Under the pieces are notes generated by a model. That model did no database searches. It saw only the letters and a list, made by a program, of their open reading frames with translations, and was not told the DNA's origin. Positions 1-8,707 of a DNA stretch of 60,195 nt are shown here, piece after piece. The translations under genes and the position numbers were made by a program. The number at the start of each line of letters is the position of its first letter. Position 1 is the first letter of the stretch. This DNA comes from Bacteroidales bacterium (GTDB lineage: Bacteria; Bacteroidota; Bacteroidia; Bacteroidales; VadinHA17): assembly GCA_016928075.1 (NCBI GenBank), contig JAFGLJ010000037.1, forward strand, positions 1 through 60,195, read 5' to 3'.

Positions 1-29
1 ATTTTAAGTGTACAACAACTAGCCTTCTT

Positions 30-743
30 TTATTGTTCCTGGCCGCTCAGATATCTTATAAATATAAGAGCAGGTAAAATTTCCAGTGCGCAAAGATACA
101 AAATCAAATAAAATAATGAAAACCTACGTATCAGAAAAATATATACCAGCCGTATGATCCTGATTAAAAATATAACAGATATGATTAAAAATGATAAAAA
201 TATGATGTATTTATCAGGAATACTGACAAGGTATGAGATAAAGAAATTCAATAGCATAAGGATGATGCCTATAAGCTTATAATCTTGTGAAATATTGAAA
301 AAATACTCCCTGAATGTATCTTTTGTTCGCGTAACTGAACCAATGGCACTAATTACAATATACCTTAATACGATAGCCAGTGATACAAGAAGTAAATTGA
401 AAAGCCATAAAAGCCCCGGCCCCAGGTTATAGAATGTGATTTCAAAATGTAATTCTGTGAACAGTATAAATGTAGAAATACTGATGAGGCTTATAAGCCC
501 CAGCATCAGTTGAAATATTTCAATACCGGGAGATGAATTGCGATATGCAGTCTGTGCAAATTTATTACTGAAGACTATTTTAATGATTCTTACGAGTGAA
601 TATTTTTCATTCAGTGAAACAAAGAGGTAAATCAATACAGGAAAGATCAGAAGAATAAAAATCCATTCCGATCTCAGTATATCTTCTGCAAGGGGCAGTC
701 CCTGATTTTGACTTATCATTCCGTTATCAGAAATAATCGACAT
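30..743 (-). CDS. DUF4271 family membrane protein
   Basis: A 237-residue integral membrane protein of unknown function. About six hydrophobic segments are visible (roughly residues 27-43, 77-96, 108-133, 154-171, 177-198, 207-230) and the C-terminus carries the family-like stretch FYLILYLCALEILP. I place it in DUF4271, a Bacteroidota-restricted family often found near haem or nucleotide metabolism genes; no enzymatic role is known to me. It is the last gene of the dtd-MFS-deoC operon: its ATG at 743 overlaps the end of deoC by 17 nt. A second in-frame Met at 719 would begin 8 nt beyond the deoC stop and is a possible alternative start. Family assignment is from recognition of the sequence pattern. 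Confidence 0.75.
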   Translation of the reverse strand: MSIISDNGMISQNQGLPLAEDILRSEWIFILLIFPVLIYLFVSLNEKYSLVRIIKIVFSNKFAQTAYRNSSPGIEIFQLMLGLISLISISTFILFTELHFEITFYNLGPGLLWLFNLLLVSLAIVLRYIVISAIGSVTRTKDTFREYFFNISQDYKLIGIILMLLNFFISYLVSIPDKYIIFLSFLIISVIFLIRIIRLVYIFLIRRFSLFYLILYLCALEILPALIFIRYLSGQEQ

Positions 744-1572
744 TTCTACCTTCCACTTCGCTTAAAAGGTTATTTGCCAGGCGACTTGCACCGATCCTGA
801 AATTTTCAGGCAGCAACCATTCTTTACCCAGCACCATTTCAACCAGGGAGTAATAACCAACCGCATCGTTAGCCTCTGCAATTCCACCTGCTGGTTTAAT
901 ACCTGTCATTCTGCCGCTGGCATGATAGAAATTCTTTATTGCATTACAAATAACATACACAGCCTCCAGCGATGCCGATACTTTTTCTTTCCCTGAGGAT
1001 GTTTTGATGAAATCTGCACCGGATTCCATGGCAATTATTGAAGCATCGTATATCAGTTCAGGGTCCGAAAGTATACCACTTTCAATAATAACTTTGAGAT
1101 ATTTATCACCCATTAATTCTTTTATCGATGCTATTTCATCTTTTATATAGTTACTGTTACCCGCAAGGAACTCACCTATTGACATCACAATATCAATCTC
1201 CTCGGCACCTTCTTCCAGTGCCTGCCTCACTTCTGCCAATTTAATATCCCTGGTTGTTTGGGATGACGGGAATCCTCCTGCAACGGAGGCAATCTTTACC
1301 GAAGGAACCTCAAGATTTTTTTTCAGTACCGGTACAAATCGCGGGTATACACAGATAGCTGCGAAGACGGGCAGATCAGGGAAAATGTACGTATAGTTAT
1401 TGACCTTTTCACAGATTCTTTCGATGGTTGAGTTATTGTCGGTAACGTTCAGACTGGTATAATCAAGCAGGCCCAGGATCCTTCTTGCGTTTACCGGGTT
1501 CAGATCTGCTTCAAGTCTTGAAATAAGTATCTGTATATCTTCTTTACTTTTACCCTGGAATGGCTTATTCAT
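727..1572 (-). CDS. deoC: Deoxyribose-phosphate aldolase
   Basis: Class I aldolase that splits 2-deoxyribose 5-phosphate into acetaldehyde and glyceraldehyde 3-phosphate during deoxynucleoside breakdown; cytoplasmic. The 281-residue protein shows the Schiff-base lysine in ADFIKTSSGK (about Lys190), the partner lysine in GIKPAGGIA (about Lys226) and the acidic residue in EEIDIVM (about Asp127), in the spacing known for the family. GGFPSSQT is the usual phosphate-loop neighbourhood. It has roughly 25 extra N-terminal residues compared with short bacterial DeoC, normal for the longer clade. Its ATG overlaps the stop of the upstream MFS gene by 8 nt, so the two are probably translationally coupled. 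Confidence 0.96.
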   Translation of the reverse strand: MNKPFQGKSKEDIQILISRLEADLNPVNARRILGLLDYTSLNVTDNNSTIERICEKVNNYTYIFPDLPVFAAICVYPRFVPVLKKNLEVPSVKIASVAGGFPSSQTTRDIKLAEVRQALEEGAEEIDIVMSIGEFLAGNSNYIKDEIASIKELMGDKYLKVIIESGILSDPELIYDASIIAMESGADFIKTSSGKEKVSASLEAVYVICNAIKNFYHASGRMTGIKPAGGIAEANDAVGYYSLVEMVLGKEWLLPENFRIGASRLANNLLSEVEGRNVDYF

Positions 1573-2953
1573 AATTTCTTTTGTTCAGTTTTTTATTTCT
1601 TGCAAGTGACGCAAATATTGCAGGGATACAAATCACTGCAAATATACTAAGTCCTGTTCTTATTGTTTTTAAGAGTTGGTCATAGTTTTCCGGATTAATA
1701 GCCTGATCCCCCAGGTTAAGGGAAATCAGCATCATGGCTATTCCCAGGCTCGTAGTCTGGCCTATTAATCTCATGGTACCAACCATGCCACTGGCAACAC
1801 CCAGGTGTTTCTTCTCCACGGAGCTCATTATTGCATTTGAGTTGGGTGAACTGAAAAATGCGTATCCAAGTCCGTTAAAAGCGAGGATGCTTATAATATA
1901 AAGCAATGAAGTAGACTGTTGAATGAAGGTAAGAGCAAATATGCCAAGGGAGGTCATAGCTATTCCTGCCGAAGCTATATGGCCGGGATTTCTTTCATCT
2001 GACAGCTTCCCTGCCGGAACGGAAAAGAGGGCCATCATAACCGGCTGGGTCATTATTATGAAACCTGCTGTTCTCGCGTCAAGCCCCTTAATGTACTGCA
2101 GGTACAGGCTCATAAAGAAGCCAATGCCTGAAGTAGCTGCATAATGGATCATGGCAGCCAGGTTTGAAAAACTGAATACCCTGTTCGATGTCAGCAGCTT
2201 AATATCAAGAAGGGGAAATCTGGCTTTCCATTCAATAATGAAGAATGATAATATCATTAACAGTCCGGCAGTAATAAGGATAATGCCCGTTGCCCCCGGT
2301 ATTCTGGAAAAACCCAGGATTACAAGAACAAGGCCACCTCCCAGCAGTACTGACCCAGGTATATCCAGCTTCTCGCCCTTTGCTTCGGACCATTCCATAC
2401 GGATCTTCCTGTAAGTAAGGTAAGCCGCTGTAGCTGATATGGGTATGATAAAAGCAAAAATACTTCTCCATCCGAAATATTCTGTAAGCAATCCCCCGAG
2501 GAATGGTCCACTTGAAAGACCGGCATATGTGGCCGTGATGTTTATTCCCATAGCCCGGCCCCTCTCCCCGGGAGGGAATACCGAAGTGATGATTGCCATA
2601 CTTGTGCCGAATATCATTGCACTTGAAATACCCTGAAGCACCCTGAATATTAGAAAGGAACGAATATTACCTGTAAATGCTATACAGGCGGTGATAATGG
2701 TAAACAGGATAAGGCCCGAGATAAAAATCTTCTTTCTTCCAAGGATATCACCCAATCTTCCGAAAGGAAGCATAAAGACTGCCGTACCAAGGAGATATGC
2801 AGTAACCACCCAGTTGAGTTGTTTGGCACTTGCCTCCAGTTCAGAACCGATTGATGGAAGTGCAAGATTTATTGCTGCACCCATGAACGGTGTTATATAG
2901 GCTGAGAAGGCAGCAATAAAAAGTACGGATCTTTTAAGCTCCCTGGTATTCAT
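1565..2953 (-). CDS. MFS transporter, EmrB/QacA (DHA2)-like
   Basis: A 462-residue major facilitator protein, probably a proton-coupled exporter of drugs or metabolites in the inner membrane. The N-terminal half has the MFS motif A loop (GRLGDILGRKK, about residues 65-75) between helices 2 and 3, and GLSSGPFLGGLLTEYFGWR, the motif C region typical of drug/H+ antiporters. About 13-14 hydrophobic helices can be counted. The ATG overlaps the dtd stop as ATGA, and the 3' end overlaps deoC by 8 nt, so it is embedded in the dtd-MFS-deoC-DUF4271 operon. Association with deoC raises the possibility of a nucleoside-related substrate, but that is inference from position only. Confidence 0.9.
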   Translation of the reverse strand: MNTRELKRSVLFIAAFSAYITPFMGAAINLALPSIGSELEASAKQLNWVVTAYLLGTAVFMLPFGRLGDILGRKKIFISGLILFTIITACIAFTGNIRSFLIFRVLQGISSAMIFGTSMAIITSVFPPGERGRAMGINITATYAGLSSGPFLGGLLTEYFGWRSIFAFIIPISATAAYLTYRKIRMEWSEAKGEKLDIPGSVLLGGGLVLVILGFSRIPGATGIILITAGLLMILSFFIIEWKARFPLLDIKLLTSNRVFSFSNLAAMIHYAATSGIGFFMSLYLQYIKGLDARTAGFIIMTQPVMMALFSVPAGKLSDERNPGHIASAGIAMTSLGIFALTFIQQSTSLLYIISILAFNGLGYAFFSSPNSNAIMSSVEKKHLGVASGMVGTMRLIGQTTSLGIAMMLISLNLGDQAINPENYDQLLKTIRTGLSIFAVICIPAIFASLARNKKLNKRNYE

Positions 2954-3402
2954 TCTTTAATCTTAGTGTCGATTATGATAGTTACTGGTCCGTCATTTAC
3001 CAGGCTTACGTCCATCATTGCTCCAAATTCACCCGTTCCGGGTCTACAGCCGGACAATTCATGGAAATAGTTAATGAAACTGTTATATAATGGGATGGCT
3101 TTTTCCGGCCTTGCTGCTTTAATGTAAGAAGGCCTGTTTCCCTTTTTCGTTTTTGCGTGCAGGGTAAACTGGCTCACAACAATAATTTCTCCCCCAACAT
3201 CCCCAAGGGACATATTCATTATTCCTTCCCTGTCGTTGAATATCCTGAGCTGATATATCTTGTTTGCCAGCCATTTGATATCTTCTTCATTATCGGCTTC
3301 CTCAATACCCAGAAGAACAAGAAGGCCTTTACCGATTTCAGACTTAACAGATCCTTCAATGCTTACAGATGCTCTGCTGACCCTTTGAATTACTGCCCTC
3401 AT
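2950..3402 (-). CDS. dtd: D-aminoacyl-tRNA deacylase
   Basis: Removes D-amino acids (and glycine from tRNA-Ala) from mischarged tRNAs; a homodimeric cytoplasmic proofreading enzyme. At 150 residues it is the normal family length. The two defining motifs are present: SQFTLHAKTKKGNRPSY (the SQxT active-site motif, about residues 77-93) and the Gly-cisPro motif NDGPVTI near the C-terminus (about 136-142). MRAVIQRVSRASV is the classic N-terminus, so the start is secure. First gene of a four-gene overlapping operon; a TATCTTTG -7 element lies 20 nt upstream of the ATG. Confidence 0.98.
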   Translation of the reverse strand: MRAVIQRVSRASVSIEGSVKSEIGKGLLVLLGIEEADNEEDIKWLANKIYQLRIFNDREGIMNMSLGDVGGEIIVVSQFTLHAKTKKGNRPSYIKAARPEKAIPLYNSFINYFHELSGCRPGTGEFGAMMDVSLVNDGPVTIIIDTKIKE

Positions 3403-3421
3403 ATTGTTGAACTTGAATTGG

Positions 3422-3429
3422 CAAAGATA
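3422..3429 (-). promoter_or_regulatory. Candidate -7 element for dtd operon
   Basis: On the minus strand this reads TATCTTTG, an exact match to the Bacteroidota -7 consensus TAnnTTTG, 20 nt before the dtd ATG. I see no clear TTTG at the matching upstream distance, so only half of the promoter is supported. Confidence 0.42.
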
Positions 3430-3549
3430 ATAAATATTTGCAGGCTTCCGCCTTGGCTTAATCCTATGCTGAACCTTAGAATGGTGCTAAAGCTACGACA
3501 TACTGAAAAGCCGGAGGGCGGGTTGAGTAATGATCTTGAGAAATAGTTT

Positions 3550-4341
3550 TTATGAGTTTAATGGTACGGATATCCTTTCACGTTTTCTGAAAGTTACCAT
3601 CTCGGTAAATCCTGCATTGATAATAAGAGTATATGCATCATCGAAATATTGACCCAGCCTGGATGGGTTATGTGCATCTGAATTTACACATACAGGCACT
3701 CCTTCTTCCATGAAAACATGCAGATACCTGCGGTCAGGATAGAAATCCTTGAGTGGTTTGTTCATCCCGTTAGTATTTACCTCAAAGGCAACATCAGACT
3801 TGCTCAGTTCGCCTGCGAGGAAACGGTACATCGGCTCTGCATTAACCGACGGGAAATACCTGAAGATTCTGACAAGGTCAGGGTGTGCCATGAAATCAAA
3901 TAAACCTGAAGACGCTGCCTGCGCTATCAGGTTGAAGTATAATTCAAAAAGCCGGTCTATATCCTTGCCTTCATAATATTCCGGCCCCAGGTCTACAGTG
4001 CCTTCACCCATATAGTGAACAGACCCTATTACATAATCAAGAGGAAGACCTGATATTGTCTGGTATATCTGCTCTTCTTTGTCAGGGAAATAATCAACTT
4101 CAAGTCCCAGTCTGACCTTTATGCCTGTGACTGTTTCCCTGAGTTTATTTATGCGATCGATATACTCCCCAAGCCGTGATAACTTGATGCTCCAATCCTG
4201 TTGTTCATCGGTAAGTGTAAGATGGTCAGAAAAGCCTATTTCTGACAGGCCTTTTTCTATTGCCGCTTTAATATAATCTTCAGGCCACCCTTTCCCATCA
4301 CTGTAATTTGTGTGTATGTGATAATCAGTTCTGTAAATCAT
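3550..4341 (-). CDS. PHP-domain histidinol-phosphatase-like protein
   Basis: A 263-residue PHP (polymerase and histidinol phosphatase) metallophosphoesterase of the HisJ/HisK type, which in some bacteria makes histidinol from histidinol phosphate. Metal-ligand motifs occur in the expected order: DYHIHTNYSDG (residues 6-16), GFSDHLTL (about 36-43), a Glu in GLEVDYF, GSVHYM (about 106-111), DFMAHPDL (about 148-155) and VNSDAH (about 216-221). No histidine-synthesis genes are nearby, so another phosphate ester is possible. It lies 147 nt downstream of the dtd operon's upstream edge and is probably transcribed separately, divergently from the Crp-type regulator. Confidence 0.88.
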   Translation of the reverse strand: MIYRTDYHIHTNYSDGKGWPEDYIKAAIEKGLSEIGFSDHLTLTDEQQDWSIKLSRLGEYIDRINKLRETVTGIKVRLGLEVDYFPDKEEQIYQTISGLPLDYVIGSVHYMGEGTVDLGPEYYEGKDIDRLFELYFNLIAQAASSGLFDFMAHPDLVRIFRYFPSVNAEPMYRFLAGELSKSDVAFEVNTNGMNKPLKDFYPDRRYLHVFMEEGVPVCVNSDAHNPSRLGQYFDDAYTLIINAGFTEMVTFRKRERISVPLNS

Positions 4342-4515
4342 TGACCGGGAAGTAATGTTCTGTATGAAAATCTTTTATTTAGTGATAACCATTCCTCAAA
4401 TGGTTAATTAAGTCATCCAAAATAATCAGAAAATACTCAATATCATAAAAACCGAACAAAATTGCCCGTGAATTTATTAAAATAGATTATTTTGTATTTT
4501 AATTAATTCTCCAGT

Positions 4516-5208
4516 ATGATTGATCAGAGTAAATGCCAGTGTTCAGATTGCCAGTTCCGTAATGTGGCTTTTTCAACCCTTGCTGACTCAGAAATAACCA
4601 CACTGTGCGATTACCACAAGGAATATTCATACAACAGGGGAGGCATTATCCATAAAGAAGGGGATCCGATACAAGAGTTTAAATATCTGAAAAGCGGACT
4701 TGTAAAAGTTTACAGGACATCAGCTGTGGGGAATGAACAGATAATAGCAATTACAAAACCTTTTGAATTTGTCAGCAACATAAGTATTTTTTCTGAGGAG
4801 AGATATAAATATTCTGTTTCAGCAATCGAGGATTCAGTTATATGCAGTATCAAACTTGATTATATACGATCCCTGGTACTCGGTCATGGTAATTTTGCTC
4901 TTGAACTGATGACGAGGCTTAGCCAGATAACCGATAAAATCATATTGCAGACCCTTGATATAAGAAACAGAAATCTCGCCGGCAGAGTAGCTTATATTCT
5001 CTTATATTTTACAAATGATATATATAAATCAATGGTCTTTAACCTGCCGGTATCACGCCAGGAAATTGCTGATTATATCAGTATGAGTACGGCCAATGTG
5101 ATAAGAACCCTTTCTGAATTCCGGAAAGAAGGCATTATTAAACTGCACGGCAAAACGGTTGAAATAGTTGATATCGGGAAGCTCGAAATGATATCTTCAA
5201 AGGGGTGA
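4516..5208 (+). CDS. Crp/Fnr family transcriptional regulator
   Basis: A 230-residue DNA-binding regulator with an N-terminal cyclic-nucleotide-type beta-roll (about residues 25-140), a long dimer helix (about 125-150) and a C-terminal winged helix-turn-helix (PVSRQEIADYISMSTANVIRTLSEFRKEG, split here as the helices around residues 174-202). The N-terminus carries Cys7, Cys9, Cys12 and Cys31. This is reminiscent of Fnr-type regulators that bind an iron-sulfur cluster, although the spacing differs from E. coli FNR and a central fourth cysteine (Cys at about 117 in VICSIK) may also take part. It is divergent from the PHP gene and precedes the M14 peptidase by 105 nt. Targets are unknown. Confidence 0.92.
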   Translation: MIDQSKCQCSDCQFRNVAFSTLADSEITTLCDYHKEYSYNRGGIIHKEGDPIQEFKYLKSGLVKVYRTSAVGNEQIIAITKPFEFVSNISIFSEERYKYSVSAIEDSVICSIKLDYIRSLVLGHGNFALELMTRLSQITDKIILQTLDIRNRNLAGRVAYILLYFTNDIYKSMVFNLPVSRQEIADYISMSTANVIRTLSEFRKEGIIKLHGKTVEIVDIGKLEMISSKG

Positions 5209-5313
5209 AAGTATAATCAGTACTGTTCAATAACATTCCGGACAGATAAATTCTGTCAAACGAAAATTGATACTTTTATTTAGTTTAATTCTGAATACAA
5301 AATATCTGTAATT

Positions 5314-7239
5314 ATGAAAAGGATTTGGTTTTTTATTTCTTTTTTACTGATGGCGAATAATTTATTGTGCCAGGACTACAAACCGCTGACAAAGATCGTA
5401 TGGCCTGAATCAGATGCCAATGATAGTATATATACCATCGCTGGTTACAGGCATGGATTGAGTTTTTTCCCGCAGGTAAAACATGCTGATGTTGAGTATA
5501 TTGCAGGGGAAGAAATGACTTTTAATATCTTTCATTCGGCTGATGTGATGAATGAATGGATGATCAGGTGGTCGAAGGAATACCCTGAACTTGTTGATCT
5601 TTACCAGGTTGCCGAAAGTTACGAAGGAAGGCCGATTTTGCAAATGACCGTAACCAGTAAAAACAAGGGCAAACATACTGATAAGCCGGCAGCTTTTTTT
5701 GAAGGTAACAGGCACAGTGGTGAGGTTACCAGCGCTGAATCGGTAATGTGGCTTGCCGATCACCTGCTTACTTCTTATGGGGAGGATCCTGAAATAACAA
5801 GGCTGGTTGATAATTTTACTTTTTACCTCAGACCAATTAATAATCCTGACGGCCATAATCTTTATATACATACTGCCCAGAGCAACCGCAGTACGGTGAG
5901 ACCAACTGACAATGACAATGATGGATTGCTGGATGAGGATTCACCTGATGATATCAATGGCGATGGGATTATCCTTTCAATGAGATGGAAAGATAGTGAG
6001 AAAGGCAATATGATCCCTGATCCTGATGATCCAAGTGGGAGAATTATGAAAAGAGTTAATCCAGGTGAAGGTGAGTATATAATTGAATCAGAAGGCATTG
6101 ATAATGACGGTGACGGTGAAATCAATGAGGATGGTATTGGAGGACTGGATTTGCACAGGAACTATCCGGAAAACTGGCGACCCGAAAGGGGTATTGAAGC
6201 CACAGGAAGGGGGTTCACACAATATGGAGCAGGTGAATATCCCTTAAGCGAAACAGAAACAAGATCTGTTGTGACATTCCTGCTTGCTCATCCTAACGTT
6301 TACATTGTAAATTCAATGGATACCAGGGTGCCTATGCATCTACGACCTCCTTCAACATCTAATTCAGATGAGAGAATGTATGAAGAAGATCTGGAGTGGT
6401 ATAAGTATTTTGATAATGTAGGTAAACAAATCACGGGATATGAAAGAGCCGGTGATGTTTACCAGGATTATGGCAGGGGTAATCCCCTCTTTGGTCATGG
6501 TCCCGATTTCGGATACTGGTATTATGGTGCAATATGGTATGGTGATGAATTATGGAACGGGGCAAGATACAAAGATTATGATGACGACGGTGATATTGAC
6601 GATATTGATCTTTTAAGATGGGATGAAGAAGAAAATGATGGCGATGGATTTATTGAATGGACTGAGGCTGAACATCCGGATTACGGGGCGGTTGAAATAG
6701 GTGGCTTCCATCCGAAATTCTTTTCACAGAACCCACCGGCAAAACACCTCCTGCCATGGGCACGGAATCAGGCTCTTTTTAACCTAGAAATGGTCAAACA
6801 CCTTCCTTTGCTGGAATGGGAAGATATTGAAATAAAAAAGGCAAAATCATATAAAAAGGACTCAACAGATTACATGATTACCGTAACATACAGGAATACA
6901 GGCAAATTACCTACTGCACTTAAACAGGCACACCTGGTGAAGATAGTCAGGGAAGACCAGGTTACGATAAGCTTTGACAGGGAGCTCATAGCTGGCGATG
7001 ATCAGGTTATGAAAATAATCAGGGAGGAGCAGGAAGGAAGAAGAGGTTATTATGGAAGGGGCGGAATAGATGGAGCGCAGTCATCAATCACTCTTGACGC
7101 CGGCTATGCCCAGGGAGAAAGTACGAACAGCAGGGAATTCACAATAAGGGTATACAAGGATACCGAAATTAAAGGAAAGGCTACAGTATCCTCAACCAGA
7201 GGGGGAGTGCTGGAAGAGAAGGAATTTGTTATCAGATAA
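5314..7239 (+). CDS. Secreted M14-type zinc carboxypeptidase with EF-hand-like loops
   Basis: A 641-residue exported peptidase-like protein. Residues 1-20 are a signal peptide ending LLCQ. The peptidase fold shows the first zinc motif GNRHSGE (His134, Glu137), the substrate-binding RNYPENW (about 282-288), GEYPLSETETR (about 308-317) and a catalytic-Glu-like segment YGAVEIGGF near the C-terminal end of the domain. Where the third zinc ligand is usually a His (S-F-H-T in related proteins), this protein reads NSMDT with Asp336. Asp/Gly-rich loops (about 199-220, 263-274, and around 425-450) look like calcium-binding EF-hand or dockerin loops inserted in the domain. A beta-rich C-terminal region (about 510-641) follows. 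Probably acts on peptides outside the cell or in the periplasm. Confidence 0.88.
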   Translation: MKRIWFFISFLLMANNLLCQDYKPLTKIVWPESDANDSIYTIAGYRHGLSFFPQVKHADVEYIAGEEMTFNIFHSADVMNEWMIRWSKEYPELVDLYQVAESYEGRPILQMTVTSKNKGKHTDKPAAFFEGNRHSGEVTSAESVMWLADHLLTSYGEDPEITRLVDNFTFYLRPINNPDGHNLYIHTAQSNRSTVRPTDNDNDGLLDEDSPDDINGDGIILSMRWKDSEKGNMIPDPDDPSGRIMKRVNPGEGEYIIESEGIDNDGDGEINEDGIGGLDLHRNYPENWRPERGIEATGRGFTQYGAGEYPLSETETRSVVTFLLAHPNVYIVNSMDTRVPMHLRPPSTSNSDERMYEEDLEWYKYFDNVGKQITGYERAGDVYQDYGRGNPLFGHGPDFGYWYYGAIWYGDELWNGARYKDYDDDGDIDDIDLLRWDEEENDGDGFIEWTEAEHPDYGAVEIGGFHPKFFSQNPPAKHLLPWARNQALFNLEMVKHLPLLEWEDIEIKKAKSYKKDSTDYMITVTYRNTGKLPTALKQAHLVKIVREDQVTISFDRELIAGDDQVMKIIREEQEGRRGYYGRGGIDGAQSSITLDAGYAQGESTNSREFTIRVYKDTEIKGKATVSSTRGGVLEEKEFVIR

Positions 7240-7380
7240 AATGATAGTGTGGATATTGTTACCTGCGACTTTGACTGGTGTGGAGATTACAACTTAACGG
7301 GAGCCGACACTACAGCTTTTGATATTGGAGAAAGATAAGTGCAGCGGAGGAATGCCGTCTATATTGATTAACATTACAGT

Positions 7381-8604
7381 ATGTCAAAAACCGGAAAATA
7401 CACACTGACATTCTGGATATTCGGGGGATTTATCCTTGGTATCATAACCGGAGCAGTGGTGGGAGACCCGGTTATACCTTACGTTGAGCCTTTGGCCAGT
7501 ATATTTCTCAGGCTTCTTAGAATGGCCATAATACCACTTGTGATCACATCAATTGTCAGTGCCGTGGCACAGGTCGGAACAGCATACGGACTGGGGAGAA
7601 TCGGAATTAGAACACTTGGTTATTACATAATGACAAGTTTTATTGCAATAATTACTGGACAGACACTGGTGAATATTTTCAAACCCGGGGCAGGTGCGGA
7701 AATTGGACTTGAGGCTGATCCTGAAAGTATTGAAGCTATTGAACAGGGGCTTGGTGATATTCTATTGAATATTATTCCAGAAAATCCTATTCAGGCAATG
7801 GCATCAGGAGATGTGCTGCCTGTTATCTTTTTTTCGATATTATTTGGCTTTTTTATTACTAAGCTTAAAACAGATCAGCGTGATCTGCTGAAAAAGGTAT
7901 TTGATGCTGCTTTTGAGGCAATGCTTAAAATGACAACATTTATTATCTGGTCAGCTCCACTGGGCGTTTTTGGAATAATAACCGAGATAATTGCTGATAC
8001 CGGGTTCTCGGCTTTTAAGTCACTGGGATTCTATTTCCTGATAGTGTTGGCCGGACTTGCAATACATATGTTGATTACCTTACCCTTGCTGTTAAGATTA
8101 CTTGGAAAGCTAAACCCTTTAAAGCACTACCGTGGGATGCTGCCTGCCCTTTTCACTGCTTTTTCAACCTGCTCAACTATAGTGACTCTGCCACTTACGA
8201 TGAAGGCAGTCACAGAAGAATCAGGCGCCTCAAAAAGGGCTGCCGGTTTCGTTCTTCCCATCGGGGCAACCATGAATATGGATGGTACGGCTCTCTATGA
8301 ATGTGTTGCCACTATATTTATTGCCCAGGTTTATGGATTCGACCTTAACTTTTCTGCACAGATCACTGTGGCCATAACCGCAGTGCTTGCATCAATAGGA
8401 GCAGCCAGCATTCCTATGAGTGGTATGGTTATGATGTCGATCATTTTAAGTGCTGTTGGACTGCCACTAGAAGGGGTTGCCATAATACTTGCAGTTGACA
8501 GGATACTGGATATGTTCAGAACAACTGCCAATGTATTCAGTGATAGTTGCGGTGCAGTAATTATATCACGGTTTGAAGAAATGAGCGATAAAAAAGCTAA
8601 TTAA
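7381..8604 (+). CDS. Dicarboxylate/amino acid:cation symporter (DAACS)
   Basis: A 407-residue inner-membrane symporter of the GltP/DctA/SdcS type that takes up glutamate, aspartate or C4-dicarboxylates with Na+ or H+. Diagnostic parts are the serine-rich re-entrant loop region (AFSTCSTIVTLPLT, about residues 258-271; the usual SSS is partly changed to STCS), the ion/substrate motif ATMNMDGTALYE (about 295-306), and the second re-entrant loop IGAASIPMSGMVM (about 338-350). Helix VIII signature DRILDMFRTTANVFSD is intact. It follows the M14 peptidase by 141 nt and precedes TldD, which fits a peptide-breakdown and amino-acid-uptake neighbourhood. Confidence 0.95.
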   Translation: MSKTGKYTLTFWIFGGFILGIITGAVVGDPVIPYVEPLASIFLRLLRMAIIPLVITSIVSAVAQVGTAYGLGRIGIRTLGYYIMTSFIAIITGQTLVNIFKPGAGAEIGLEADPESIEAIEQGLGDILLNIIPENPIQAMASGDVLPVIFFSILFGFFITKLKTDQRDLLKKVFDAAFEAMLKMTTFIIWSAPLGVFGIITEIIADTGFSAFKSLGFYFLIVLAGLAIHMLITLPLLLRLLGKLNPLKHYRGMLPALFTAFSTCSTIVTLPLTMKAVTEESGASKRAAGFVLPIGATMNMDGTALYECVATIFIAQVYGFDLNFSAQITVAITAVLASIGAASIPMSGMVMMSIILSAVGLPLEGVAIILAVDRILDMFRTTANVFSDSCGAVIISRFEEMSDKKAN

Positions 8605-8707
8605 TGTTAAATAATCTTTAGCAGTGGACATTCTGGTAATTTTTGAATAATTTACATGTCTTATTAGAGCAGGATAACATTACCAAAATTTTAAAAAACC
8701 TATAGTT

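Noticed and set aside
2151..2900. Overlapping plus-strand frames opposite the MFS gene
   Set aside because: They are shadows of a clearly coding minus-strand gene and have no recognisable protein features.
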